Source: Dreissena polymorpha (Eukaryota > Mollusca > Bivalvia > Myida > Dreissenidae). From it: DNA of 64,000 bases. The notes below the pieces were generated by a model that saw only the letters and a program-made list of their open reading frames with translations, was not told the DNA's origin and searched no databases. Position numbers and translations under genes: made by a program. Positions 35,781 through 46,588 of this stretch are shown one piece after another. The stretch's first letter is position 1. Every line of letters begins with the position of its first letter. The DNA is taken from contig NC_068358.1 of the NCBI RefSeq assembly GCF_020536995.1, forward strand, positions 47,573,582-47,637,581, written 5' to 3'.

Positions 35781-36898
35781 AAGTAACATACCAAGACTTC
35801 TTTTTTGACCTACCGTGTATTTGACCGTATTCATTTTACTGGAGCGCATGTCTATAGTAGATCTAAGAAGAATCAACAATATTCTTTTGCGAGTCGCACT
35901 CACGCGATTTTGAAATCAATTTTGAACTACACATGTATTACATACCCCCTTAAATATATCATTGATGTAATTTTGTTTAATGCGAAAATGTGTTTTCGTT
36001 TTTTGTCTATATAAAGATTTTATTTAAGAAACGCGTTTTTAACTGATTTTATATTAGCAATCAAATTAATTGAAAATTACAGCAAAATTAATTGAGCAAT
36101 GTACTGCCAGAGAGCTTAAGGCTATCATCAACATTTTGTTTGTAAAAAAATATTAGGCCTGGTGAAAACAAAACAACATCACTGTTTTCGGCCCATATTA
36201 ATATCCTGGAATTGAACTCATTACGATTCCACATACCGGAATAACTCTTTTTTTGTAAATAAAGAAAATAAAGCTCAAAGAAGCTTCAAATGCCATTTTT
36301 ATATACGGTGAATAAGGTAACGTTTATGCCAAATTATTTTGAAATCGCTGCGCATGTATACATGAGAAAATATAGATGGAACAAGTTATTCTTATCTTTC
36401 TGGTTTTGTGTGTAACCTATCGTCTGATTAAAGGTAAATAGAAATACGCCATTAACCTTTAAATAATTAACCGCAATTAATGTCCAAGCCTCAAACGAAG
36501 ACTTAGGTCTGAAACTTTCATAAAAAACATATTCCAAAAAAAAATCCGCTTTTAAGGATAAAAGCGGGTTCATTAGTCAGCTAAATGTCAAATGGGTTTA
36601 CGATAGATACTGCATTCGCAAGTTAAATCATTCGTGATATGGAGAGATTATTGGTTTGTTACTGTTTCAAACTCAACAATCAGTGCATTTATCTGCAAAC
36701 CTGAGAATTTTAATTATGAAATAACAATTCAAAATGTTATTGTCGATAGAAAATAATGGTTTTTAAGAATCACAAACTTTAGCAATTTTTTATAGTTGTA
36801 TCAATCATCATCACGCGTTGTATGTATTGGCGGCGGGGATTTGATACGGGCTCTTCTCGAATCCAGTCATATCTCTGCTCTGATGGGCCGAGAGGTCC
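35781..36898. other. 3' flank of OAS gene 2
   Basis: AT-rich, with no recognised exon or repeat. Confidence 0.4.
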
Positions 36899-37061
36899 CT
36901 ATTGCCACCTTGAGTGTGTGCCAGTGACGCCGCGAAACAACGGAAGTCGCAGCCACGTGCTCGCCTCCGTGGCAACGTCGTCCCAGTCCCAGGCCATGTC
37001 GGACAAAACGTGGTAAACGTCTTTGTAGGGGTTCGTCGGGTCTATTATAAACGGAGGGCTC
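36899..37061 (-). CDS. OAS-like gene 2, exon 5 and stop
   Basis: Acceptor AAATTACAG|GAGCCC. PPFIIDPTNPYKDVYHVL to GTHSRWQ, then TAG at 36901-36899; one residue longer than gene 1. Confidence 0.8.
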
Positions 37062-37571
37062 CTGTAATTTTGATGAATGGTTTTTTTTAAGTAATAACTT
37101 TCAATATAAGCGTAATTATAAATAAATAAATAAAAAAATAGAATAAAAATAAAATAATATATATATATATGTATATAGCAACAATTCCAGACATATTAAA
37201 AGGAAAGAGCTGTGGACATTTACACTTTAACCAACAGCAATATCATATTATCATTATGTCCCATTGGTTTGATTTCAGTGAGATATACCGCATTTCAAAC
37301 TACCAGAATATAGATGATACTTAGTTAAAACTGATTAATTTAAGTACAACTGCATTGAACGCTTTTGGTTTAAGGGACACACACATACAGTCTCGAGGCT
37401 TTGGCTTGGCAAAAACCAGTAATTTGCGTCTTTGGAATAACCTTTAGAACGGTGCCAAAGTTAAAATCGATCCACAGACATTGCGGTCGAAAGGCTGACA
37501 CTATATCCACAACACAATTGCGATTTACTTTTATAAAGCTTTCATATTTTTTCGATCTTATTTATGAATAC

Positions 37572-37780
37572 CTTTGTTGTAAACATTCTTGCAGCTTGGC
37601 TGGGGAGTATTTCATCTGGCTCGGAAATGTGGCATTGAACTGGCGATGGTTTACAAGTGAAGTCAACACGGCGTGTAGCGCGCGGACCATACTGAAGTTT
37701 GTTTCGGGACTTCCGGCGTTGTTCCATGCATGCATCACTATCAGCTCCATGGCGAAGAAGCTAGGCCTGAATCTAACCGC
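37572..37780 (-). CDS. OAS-like gene 2, exon 4
   Basis: Acceptor ATCATTTCAG|GCGGTT, donor CAAAG|GTATTC. Two codons shorter than gene 1 near its start (AVRFRPSFFAMEL against AVRNCKWPSSFAMEL). Confidence 0.8.
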
Positions 37781-38000
37781 CTGAAATGATATTGATACTG
37801 ATACAATGTGTGCACACGCGCGTGCACCTCATAAAATGGTATGTGTTAGAGTCTTACACTTGGTCTTTAATAAGTTGTCGGTTTATTGAAATGCTCGAGG
37901 TGTCCTTTTTTATCCCATATTCACACACATTAATTCTATCCTTATTTGACAGTCGATTTAAATAAGATATATGAAGTAAAACGGTGTTAGGCATTCACAC

Positions 38001-38167
38001 CTTCATTTTGACATCTTCCCAGTATTTGATGATTCTAATTAAGTCCTTGACCTTCGTAGGCAGTGCCTGTATGACCTCGACCTGCAATGGCGCTAAGGTC
38101 ACTGAATACAAATGCTTGTCCACCTCTGGGCCTTGCATCTGGTCTAACACTTGGTCCGGGGCCATGC
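38001..38167 (-). CDS. OAS-like gene 2, exon 3
   Basis: Acceptor ATCATTACAG|GCATGG, donor AAG|GTGTGA. MAPDQVLDQM to WEDVKMK; 167 bp as in gene 1. Confidence 0.8.
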
Positions 38168-38212
38168 CTGTAATGATCACGATTGATATCATAAACTGCG
38201 ATGTGGTACAAG

Positions 38213-38292
38213 TAGCCCCGCTAGCTCTTGCAGTTGGTAAAACGCTTGACTCTGACAATCAGGAAGTCGTAAGACAGAATCCCAGCTCGACC
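38213..38292 (+). tRNA. tRNA-derived sequence (Gln-like, probable SINE head)
   Basis: GCTAGCTCTTGCAGTTGGTA resembles a D arm and A box. CGCTTGACTCTGACAATCAG gives an anticodon arm with a CTG in a nine-base loop, two bases too many. The T arm GACAGAATCCCAGC is degraded. It lies in intron 2 of OAS gene 2. Confidence 0.45.
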
Positions 38293-38320
38293 ACACAACT
38301 TGTTCGGTGATTGGTTTCAA

Positions 38321-38590
38321 CACTGAGTCTCGTTCTGTTAAAACTGGTCTTAAAGCATATGCGTAAAATTTCATCCCAGATAGGCGTGTGCAGTCCGCAC
38401 ATGTTACCGGTAATTAGGGACGACACTTTCCGCTTTTATGGATTTTTTCGTTTAGATTAAGTCTCTTCTAAACGAAAATCCACTTTAGGTGCAAAGGTTT
38501 GTTCCTGATCAGCACGTGCAAACTCCATAGGCTGATCTTGGATGACAGTATACACATGCATTAAGTCCAATTTTCGCAGAACGTGGCTCA
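38321..38590. mobile_element. Palindromic MITE-like element, copy 2
   Basis: Full copy of the family at 1-250. TGAGTCTCGTTCTG (left) is mirrored by CAGAACGTGGCTCA (right), with the CCGCTTTTATGG and TAAGTCTCTTC spacer. It sits in intron 2 of OAS gene 2 and is absent from gene 1. Confidence 0.8.
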
Positions 38591-38891
38591 ATTAACTCAG
38601 CCATTCTTCACCTGGGCTTTTGTCAGCTAATAGAAAAAGTATGCGTAGTCGCGTATTCAGTTTACTTAATCACCGTTTGATTCGGGTAAGCTTGACTGTT
38701 GTAAACATGAGACCGCACGCCTTGATATCAATGTAATACTGTCAAAACAGCAACAAACTATATACAAAACATACAAACGACACATGAATAAACAAACGAA
38801 GAAACAAACAAACAACGGCAGCTTATTTGAAACTTTAAATCTAAATTATAGTTCAAGCACATTTTAAGTACGAAGGGTTATTTTTGTATAC

Positions 38892-39150
38892 CTCTATCGA
38901 GTAAGTCAATGCCCAGAATCACATCAACTGAATGCGAGAAGTTGCCATTTGTAAGCTTGACCATTACACCGTACTTGGTGACCCTCTCTAGCTCAGCCTC
39001 TCCATACATCGTCAGATATGTTTTCAGCTCATGCAGCAACGCTATTGAATCCCGCCTGTAATCGCCCATGCTGTTGTACTCGGCTAGCATAAGAACCAAG
39101 TCGATGTCGGTTTTTCAGCGGACCGCTGTCCCTTTACCGAATGACCCAAC
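38892..39150 (-). pseudogene. OAS-like gene 2, exon 2 with in-frame TGA
   Basis: Acceptor CATTTTCAG|GTTGGG, donor AGAG|GTATAC. Length 259 as in gene 1. It keeps GSFGKGT and D-I-D, but codon 68 between them is TGA (39117-39115). Confidence 0.85.
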
Positions 39151-39659
39151 CTGAAAATGTGTGTTTCAATATCAATTATGAAGACTTTTATACTAATTCA
39201 CGTAAAACTCAATAAACAGTAAAAATTACAAAGATGGTGTCGGCTAACTTACTGTTTTAATATATCCACAGAATAGAATGTCCATAGTTACAGCAAATAA
39301 TATATCACGCATTGAAAATGTTAAATAATAATTATACATATACCAGTTATCAGTAGAAAATTTAGTCTACTATGTAAATCTGCAAGTGCTGAGCTGCGCA
39401 AATTATACACTGCATCACACTCTTTCTTAAAGTTGTGCTACATTACGACACTGCGATTTTACGCATGCATGTTTCGCAACCCTCCTTTGTCTATACCAAG
39501 GTAGTCATGTCGCTTTGAACTTACGCTATGGACTTCTCCATTACTCTACTTTTAACAACACGGTGTTACTTTCTGATTTGTTACACTACACGACACTATG
39601 AATTTTTTTAATCGTCGATATAATAATTGAACTTCATAAAACTAAACCATAATTAATAC

Positions 39660-39827
39660 TTGTATAACACGTCTCGGTCGAAGCCGCTGTGGCACATTGT
39701 TCTGAAGAAAATGAACAAGCGGGTCCAACATCGCATTATTTCTCTGTAGAGTCTCCGTGTCCGGTTTCACTGTGTCTTCGATGAACTCATTCAGGGTCCT
39801 CTCATCACCGATACTGTAGATGTCCAT
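39660..39827 (-). CDS. OAS-like gene 2, exon 1
   Basis: MDIYSIGDERTLNEFIEDTV to RPRRVIQ; donor CAA|GTATTA. Same length as gene 1 exon 1. Confidence 0.8.
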
Positions 39828-40227
39828 TTCAACTTAACTTCGTCGCAAAATTTTCAGCGCAGGAAGATTAAGCTATGGGCTTCTATTTTATATGGTATGG
39901 TTAACAGAAATCCGCTATATTTTCCGTCTTGTCGATTTCAAAATTTTATTGGCGTAAATGCTCGAAAACGCAAAATATTTGTATTTGTTTGGGACAAGAA
40001 TGTACAAATTGGATAATGACCAAACTAGTGTATGGATAATTGCAAACTAACATTAGAAAGTCGATGGATAATGACCAAACTGCAAGATGTCTTTATGTAA
40101 AGATCTATTTAAAATGAATACTCTTGTAAAATATTTCGAGATTTATTTAATTGCTGACAACAAAAGCATTTTAGCACATTGTTAAACAATCATCATAACA
40201 AAAAAATGATTCTGTTTTCTTTTCAGG

Positions 40228-40565
40228 TCAAACAGGAAAAATGGAAAACTACAGATGTTATCATTGTACAGAGGCCTTTAAATGCCTGAAAGAAATACTT
40301 ATACATAACACAACTAACCATTACGTAGAAAAATTAAAAATTAGAGAACTTACGTTAGATGAAACAACCGGCAAATTACTTTATCGGACAAAAATATATG
40401 CTGACATTAGTCCACAAAACATAGATGAACAACATAAGCAACTCACTATTGAAAATGACATTGAAAACTTAAGCATGTGTCTTTCTAATTGTTGGCCACT
40501 TCCATACGGACGTGAGCATTTCAAACATTTCACTGAAGTTTCAGAATGTACCTTCAAGTGGGTTT
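40228..40565 (+). CDS. Orphan exon encoding a C2H2-like finger protein N-terminus
   Basis: After an acceptor (TTTTCTTTTCAG|GTCAAAC) the ATG at 40241 opens about 108 codons. MENYRCYHCTEAF begins a C-x2-C...H-x5-H finger (C6, C9, then IHNTTNHY), followed by a basic/acidic region with RELTLDETTGKLLYRT. A donor-like GTGGGT or GTTTTT follows ECTFK. No downstream exon was found on this strand. I do not recognise the family. It is probably the 5' part of a gene carried by the surrounding 2 kb element, with the rest deleted. Confidence 0.45.
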
Positions 40566-40644
40566 TTAGATTTTTTTTCGTGTTTATATGTTATTTTGCA
40601 TTTTAAACATGCATATGCCGAAGTACTTTGAGTCATTTCACCTT

Positions 40645-41887
40645 CGCCATCTACTTCAACGAATGAACCTTCAAGCACAGGTATTTCATCACCGATGTTA
40701 TCTTCTTCGTCATGAAATGACAACTCAAATTCCTCGTCATGACGATCAATCTCCATTTCCGCCAAAGGAGCTGTACTGAAAAATGTATATTTCATAAAAC
40801 TGTATTCAAATGTTGAAAATAAATAAGCATTTTCATACGAATGCCTCTATCAGTCTGGTCCTACCACGTAGCGAAATAAAGCCAATACTATGTGCCCAAG
40901 CCCCACTAAAATATTTGCCACCAGTTTAAAGGAGCGAATCGACGGTATTTCCCTATATAATGAAATATCAAAATTTCAAAATTGCAAAAAGTCCAAATTT
41001 TATTAAAATTAAATCGGAAGGAATAATACGTAATTGATGAAATCGGGGAAAAAATAGTTAAAAGTCCACAAATATTATTCCCACCAAGGTTTAAATAGGG
41101 TTCGAAGTCATTCCATAAAGCAGTCGCAAGCTTTCTATGCTAAAATCCCGTTAAAAGTTGTTTATCGTCAGTGAGCATGCGCATAGCGGGGTACTGTACA
41201 ATTCACTTTGCCGCGCCGGCGAAAAGGGTCACGGGGAAAACGTTTTATTGTTATTAAAATACATAATTTACAGAAGATTTTTAATATCTATGTCTGTGTA
41301 TTGAGAAATAATTTAATATGTTCTTTTCAATGTGTAAATATATTTCGGAAAGTAAAATGCTATACTGTTTTGGGTTATAAATAGTTATTTTCAAAGATTA
41401 ATATCCAACCTGTCTTTGGAAAACATGCTCAATACATCGCAGTTTGTGAATTATCCATTATGAGTTTGGTTATTATCCACAGAAATTTTCATATCGGTTT
41501 GGATTTATCCATAAACTTTCATACCCGTCCTGCAAACACATGATTTTAACACAGAACACACTAGGTGTTAAAAGTAAACTTTTATTGGACATTCATGATA
41601 TAATTTGGCATGACTCTGTTACAGTTTCGTTCGCTCTTTTGTCAATTAACGTGTAAATAATTCAACACATAGGTCGCATTTCATGAAAATTAGCAATTTC
41701 CGAAGACAAATGTATCGTTTTATACTAGAAAACTATTTAATCATTGCAAAACTCAAAACGCATGTGTGTGTCAGACATTCATTATCACATGTGTAGAACA
41801 ATTACGTCCTTATAGTTACTTAATCAGAAGAAATGATAAAATAATCACCTACCTTTCAGTTTCAGTTTCATTTTCGTCCGCCATTGT
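40645..41887 (-). CDS. Orphan two-exon acidic protein N-terminus
   Basis: Exon 1 (41887-41854) encodes MADENETETE and ends AAG|GTAGGT. Exon 2 starts at about 40785 after ATTTTTCAG and keeps the frame (STAPLAEMEIDRHDEEFELS to VLEGSFVEVDGEGEM). A possible donor GAAG|GTGAAA lies near 40645. It is strongly acidic with no known domain. Exon 1 starts about 50 bp inside the right end of the element, the usual place for a transposon gene start. Confidence 0.4.
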
Positions 41888-42189
41888 TTTCTTCAGTTTG
41901 AATTATCCAACTAAGTTTGGATTATCGACGTACAGGGGGTGATAAGGTGTTTTCCAGTTTAACTGATTAAGATAACTCTGGATCGATATTGGGTAAAAAA
42001 AACATTACGAAATGTTATGATTTTTCTAATGCAAACCTACAACAACTCTGTTATGCGTACAAAATCAATATTTTAATATCATAGGTGAATTTAAAAGGGT
42101 GAGGAGTGGAAACGGTGCCTAAAATTTGCAAAGGTTGTACTTGTTTCAATCGCGCTAATATTATTTTATTATTTTACCCTTTATTGTTT

Positions 42190-43000
42190 ATTGTACATCA
42201 ACGTGACATCTTCCACAACTTCGTTGACTTAAAGAAAGCTTTCGATCTCGTGTGGCATGATGATCTATGACATGTTATGAGAGGATTTAACATTGACGAA
42301 GTACTGTTACAAGTCATTCAAGAACTCAATGAAACGCTGCCAGTGCAGTACTTCTTCAGGACATCAGCGGGCGTCCGTCAGGGATGTCTGCTCTCTCCCG
42401 TCCTTTTCAACCTTTTCCATGAGAAGATAATGCACGAGACTCTTCGTGACCACCACACTTCTATCTCCATATGTGGAAGACCAATATCCAACTTGAGTTG
42501 CGCTGATGATAATGACCTCATGGGTGGCACCAGCAGAGAACTTCAAGATCCCACCAACAGACTCTATAAAAGAGCAAGAGTATACGGGATGGAGGTCAGC
42601 ACGGAAAAGTCGAAGATCATGGTGAAAAGCACGACCAACACCAACACAGACATCACCATGAACGGCGAGAAGCTAGAAGAAGTGACCAGCTTCAAGTACT
42701 TGGGCGCAACCCTGTACAAGGATGGTACCAGTACCGCTGAGGTCCGAATAAGAATTGCCATGACGACGGCAGCGATGGCCAGATTGAGCAGGTTTTGGAC
42801 AAGCTGTTCGATCAGCTTCCCCTAAAAAATACAGGCTCTAAAGTCCCTCGTATTTTCCATCCTACTCTACGGCTGCGAGACCCGGACGCTTAAAGGACAT
42901 CTCTTCCCATAGATGAATGACTCTCAGCAGCATACAACAAACCTGACTGGAGAAGGATTTCTGTATCGTCGTCCCTCATTTCTCCCCAACGGCAAAACCG
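42190..43000 (+). pseudogene. LINE reverse-transcriptase fragment with 3' end
   Basis: VDLKKAFDLVWHDDL, then a stop, then 182 codons (42277-42825) carry RT motifs: FFRTSAGVRQGCLLSPVLFN (motif 4), the active-site box CADDNDLM in place of F/YADD, the KSKIMV block, and FKYLGATLYKDGT. After a stop and an internal deletion, the C-terminal tail WRRISVSSSLISPQRQNRSRD reads just before the microsatellite. It is a non-LTR element of the I/Nimb-like or RTE-like type, 5' truncated and internally deleted, inserted in the OAS gene 2 upstream region. Confidence 0.8.
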
Positions 43001-43011
43001 GTCAAGGGATT

Positions 43012-43012
43012 A

Positions 43013-43065
<53 letters not shown>

Positions 43066-43114
43066 AATGATGATGATGATCATCATCATGATGATGATGA
43101 TGAAGATGATGATT

Positions 43115-43172
<58 letters not shown>

Positions 43173-43190
43173 CGATGACGATGATTGTTA
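43012..43190 (+). repeat. (ATG)n microsatellite at the LINE 3' end
   Basis: About 58 TGA/GAT triplets with a few interruptions start right after the LINE tail (GGGATTAATGATGATG). The poly-Asp, poly-Met and poly-Ile ORFs are artefacts. Confidence 0.95.
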
Positions 43191-43225
43191 TAGAGACAAT
43201 TCTGTGCACATTCCTTCTTTTTATG

Positions 43226-44800
43226 TTATTTTTGTGTAATTAAACATAAAATAACAAATGGCGTTAAAAAGCTGTCTGAATCGGATACGAAAACTTCATT
43301 CTGGTGAAAACAGTAAAATATTAGTATCAGAAGTTTATTGTGACTCACACAAAAAAGTAATAGGTATATCACACAGTGAGCGATACGGCTATTCCAAAAT
43401 GTTATGTTGGGTATCAAATCAATGATGTATCAACAACGTTACGTTTAAGTCTTTTCGCCAATTCATGTATTCGCTCAAAATAAAAAAAAGGACATAAAAA
43501 GCACGAAGAAAACATTTCGCTATTTTGAATTCCCATCAATCTAACGCAAATCCCTAGTCGTTGGTTAATAAAATTGTATTTTTCTATTTTGCTTACGAAA
43601 TCTGTATAAAAAAATGCATATATCAATTATATTTGTTGATGAGACTTGGAGAAAATAGCACAGAGGTGCGTTTGTATTTATTTTCCAAACTTCAAGGATG
43701 GATTTGTCATTATATTTCCGTCCTCGACAAACATAGTTATATCGGGCCTACCTTAGTTTAGATGATTGCATTGCCTGATATTAAGCTGGTTATGGGAAGA
43801 TATCGTCCTGACTCTGAAAGTATATATTTGTTTAAGAAAAAAAAATGATTTGGGGCATTATATTCCAATTATGACACGTTATTTCATAACTATGAAGTTA
43901 TTTAAAAGCTATTTGAAAATGCATTCGAATATAACGGTCATATGTCAAGAGAGAAGGAGATATTGTTTCATATTGGCCCGATATCTGTCCGAAATCGGCC
44001 CGACATCACCTTTGCTTGTGATTGTTCATTGCATCATTCACAATGACATTGCAGCCAGACAAAAATACACCAAACGCATAAGCCCTGTATTAGTTTATGA
44101 TCAGAATGTAATACCTAAGCTGTCAGGACATATTGAAAATTAAAACAACACAAGATTAACTGAAAATGTACACATGCCGTCTTTAGTTTCCCTGTAACTT
44201 GTGAAATCACATACATGTGTATTATGCGTTTATATATAAATGCGACATTTGATTTTGTTGATAATTTTAAAACTGTTAAAACAACAAGAAAAAGTATTAT
44301 TATAAATAACATAATAATGTTTGAATGAAAATCAGATATTACAGTAATGATTGTTGGGTAGCAAAATTTAAGCTCATAAACGGTGATAAAAGTTTAGTAG
44401 AAGCAATAGAGGCCGATTTTTAATCGGGCAAATGTAGGTGAAATTTCGGCATAACCTCCAGCCATCTTGTTCAGCCGATCTCATCACGTGTTCACGTTGG
44501 TATTTAAGAGAATTTGACATGCATGTTTTAGTTGTTAATGCAAGTACCAGTATCTGTCCATTTTGCGTTTTTAAATGGTATGTGCAGTTGGTTGTGTTTT
44601 TGAACGATTCGCAATGGTTTAATATTCCACACCCTCTAAAAACTGTATAGCCGCCTGCTTACTTTTGGGAAATAAATTAAACTAAACTAATTTAGTAAAT
44701 GTTATTCAATCTGTACATATTTGTTATGAGTAAATTATAGTGGAATTAATTGTGACGTTTTGAGATACGTCGAAAATTATTTTTATTGCTTTAGCTTAGT
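43226..44800. other. Unannotated stretch
   Basis: The first 35 bp (GTGTAATTAAACATAA) are the last recognisable part of the segmental duplication. Beyond that there are no supported exons. The 125-codon ORF at 43766-44143 has no family features. Confidence 0.45.
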
Positions 44801-44807
44801 GGAGCTC

Positions 44808-45231
44808 GATTGGTCATTGTCTGCTCGAGTACAACTTAAATGTACCCCGGGTACTCTAAACTATATTTAAATGTACCCCGTGTACGGAAAATATACTGAA
44901 ACGCACCCGGGAATTCTAATGCTAAATTAGTCGTTGTCGGCTAATCTTTTCGAATTAATCATGTTCATATTTATATCAATATTCTGTGATTTTGTTATTA
45001 TTATTCTTTATATTGTCGAAACTCCTTCTTAAAAAATCATGTTCAAAGATTTTTTTTCAAAGATAATTTTGTTTTGTATTCGTTAGCGCGTTCTACGACA
45101 TCGGATTTTGGGGGTGGGTGGGGGGAATAAAGCTCGGGTACAGTATAAATTTGCCGGTTAAGTGTTAGTATATCTTCTGTACCCGGGGTACATTTAAGTA
45201 TACTAAGTACCCGATCCGACAATGACCAATC
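44808..45231. mobile_element. MITE with GATTGGTCATTGTC TIRs
   Basis: GATTGGTCATTGTC at the left and GACAATGACCAATC at the right are perfect inverted repeats. Inner inverted copies of GGTACATTTAA/TTAAATGTACCCCGG extend the arms. Non-coding. Confidence 0.8.
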
Positions 45232-46526
45232 AGGCCTTTGGCGATACATACATTATTTGTAATTATAATAATACCATTTGTATAATGCTTTATATAACTT
45301 CGAGGATAAGTATGATATAAGAATAATAGTTTTTAATATTTGTTTAATTTATTTGCATCTTTTTAATACATATCTTGCGTATTTTAATGCAACACAAAAC
45401 TGTTAAAAAAGGACTTCAATGGTACTTTTCCATTCCAATCGATTGTTGCCTTTGTAGATTCTATAAGTATTTTCGGGCCTCGGTATAATTATGTCCAAAT
45501 AAATATTTTCAACAATCATAATAACACTTCTTTGAAACAGAAAATAAACACAAAAGTTTAGCCCGTGGTGATAATAATAAATAAAAAAACAGGATACATA
45601 TAATATATGAGCATATTGCAATTTGATTAAGGTTTCAAGTACAGCTAAACTTATGCAAAGCATGGGTTTGAATCAACGAATATCACAATATAATGGTAAA
45701 AAACTTGAAAATTGTTCTCCATATGAATATGATATCACGCTTTAATTGCAGTCATTGACATTTCCAGCATTAACAACATAAATTTGGATATATGGTATGA
45801 CCTATAAAAAATGTATATGGGTTTCTTGCATATAATATTAAATTGTTTTTCGTACAAGTGAGTTTGCAAATTGTAATTGAAAGTTTTAAATCGTAATCTG
45901 GTTTAACTTCGGTCTAGCGATTATGTATGCGATTTAAAACAAATTATCATTATATTGTGTATAGTATCGTTATACATGCCGTCGCGTTAGTCGGTATGAG
46001 AGTCGTTGGTTTGTAAGATGCAGAGTTAAAAGCAGTAAAAATGCGTCATTTGCTTCAAAAACGTATAATACCTGTATTTTATAGGTCTTTGTTTGCATTT
46101 AGATTTGAACTCAATTAAGATTTAAATTACTATGTATGAAAGTCATACTTAAAGGTTAGTCAGAGGTAAGCCATTTATATATAGTACAAAACATATCTGT
46201 AAGTATCTGTATTAAAGCACTTAAATCGTAGAGCGGAAAACTAGAATCAATAGATAGCAAAAACGGGCTGTAGTCAAACGTGTTTTAAATGTCTTTTGCA
46301 TCATATATTGTATGGCTGATTTAGTTAAAACAGTATTTAGTGCGTTGTAGCCTCCAACCCACAAAAGCAACCTTTATAACAGATTTAAATTGTAACACCG
46401 TAAATAAGCAAGCATGTACGGCCAACCGATCATCGTTTTGAGTAAGTAAAATCCGGTGTTTGCTTTTAATAAGTACGCTAAATTTATAAGGAATGACATT
46501 TTTAAAGTATTTATCTCTTGTTTCAG
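45232..46526. other. Region upstream of the first visible CCT3 exon
   Basis: CCT3 exon 1 (about 11 residues in animals) should lie here or further upstream, but a short exon ending in phase 1 could not be singled out. No other content was recognised. Confidence 0.4.
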
Positions 46527-46588
46527 ACCAGAATACCAAGCGGGAGTCTGGAAAGAAAGTCCAGTTCGGCAACATAAATGCTGGCAAG
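46527..46588 (+). CDS. CCT3: CCT3 exon with QNTKRESGKKVQFGNINAGK
   Basis: Acceptor CTTGTTTCAG|AC, donor AAG|GTAGGA. It starts in phase 1, so a short upstream exon supplies the start. Conserved N-terminal peptide of CCT gamma. Confidence 0.9.

Larger units (their letters stand above)
36899..39827 (-). pseudogene. 2'-5'-oligoadenylate synthetase-like, gene 2 (5 exons, in-frame TGA)
   Basis: Exons 39827-39660, 39150-38892, 38167-38001, 37780-37572 and 37061-36899 have lengths 168+259+167+209+163, equal to 322 codons, with the same phases as gene 1. All borders are GT-AG. The GS loop GSFGKGT, D-I-D, the third Asp (S-V-D-V), LIRIIKYW, DPTNPYKDVY and PLFRG are all present. The one defect is TGA at 39117-39115 (codon 68), where gene 1 has GGA (Gly), just after GSFGKGTAVR. 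No other frameshift or stop was seen, so the stop is recent, an allele, or a sequence error. As written, the product ends after 67 residues, before the catalytic Asp pair. Introns still align with those of gene 1. It sits at the end of copy C as gene 1 does for copy B. Confidence 0.85.
39990..41930. mobile_element. Insertion of about 2 kb upstream of OAS gene 2 with GGATAAT...CAAACT subterminal repeats
   Basis: The flanks 39828-39950 and 41940-42180 align with the uninterrupted upstream region of gene 1 (about 23700-24400), so this block is extra. Near its left end are TGTACAAATTGGATAATGAC-type and TGGATAATTGCAAACT repeats. Near the right end are inverted counterparts AGTTTGAATTATCCAACT and AGTTTGGATTATCGACGTACA. 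It holds two convergent coding-exon candidates. The superfamily is unknown and the exact ends are uncertain. Confidence 0.5.

Noticed and set aside
36822-37016. Plus-strand ORF over the OAS gene 2 last exon
   Set aside because: Antisense shadow of the coding exon; the minus frame carries the family motifs.
42913-43243. Poly-Asp, poly-Met and poly-Ile ORFs
   Set aside because: Readings of the ATG microsatellite after the LINE fragment.
43766-44143. ORF containing PVLVYDQN, close to the CCT3 N-terminus PVLVLSQN
   Set aside because: No donor follows at the right phase and the flanking residues do not match; similarity over eight residues is chance.
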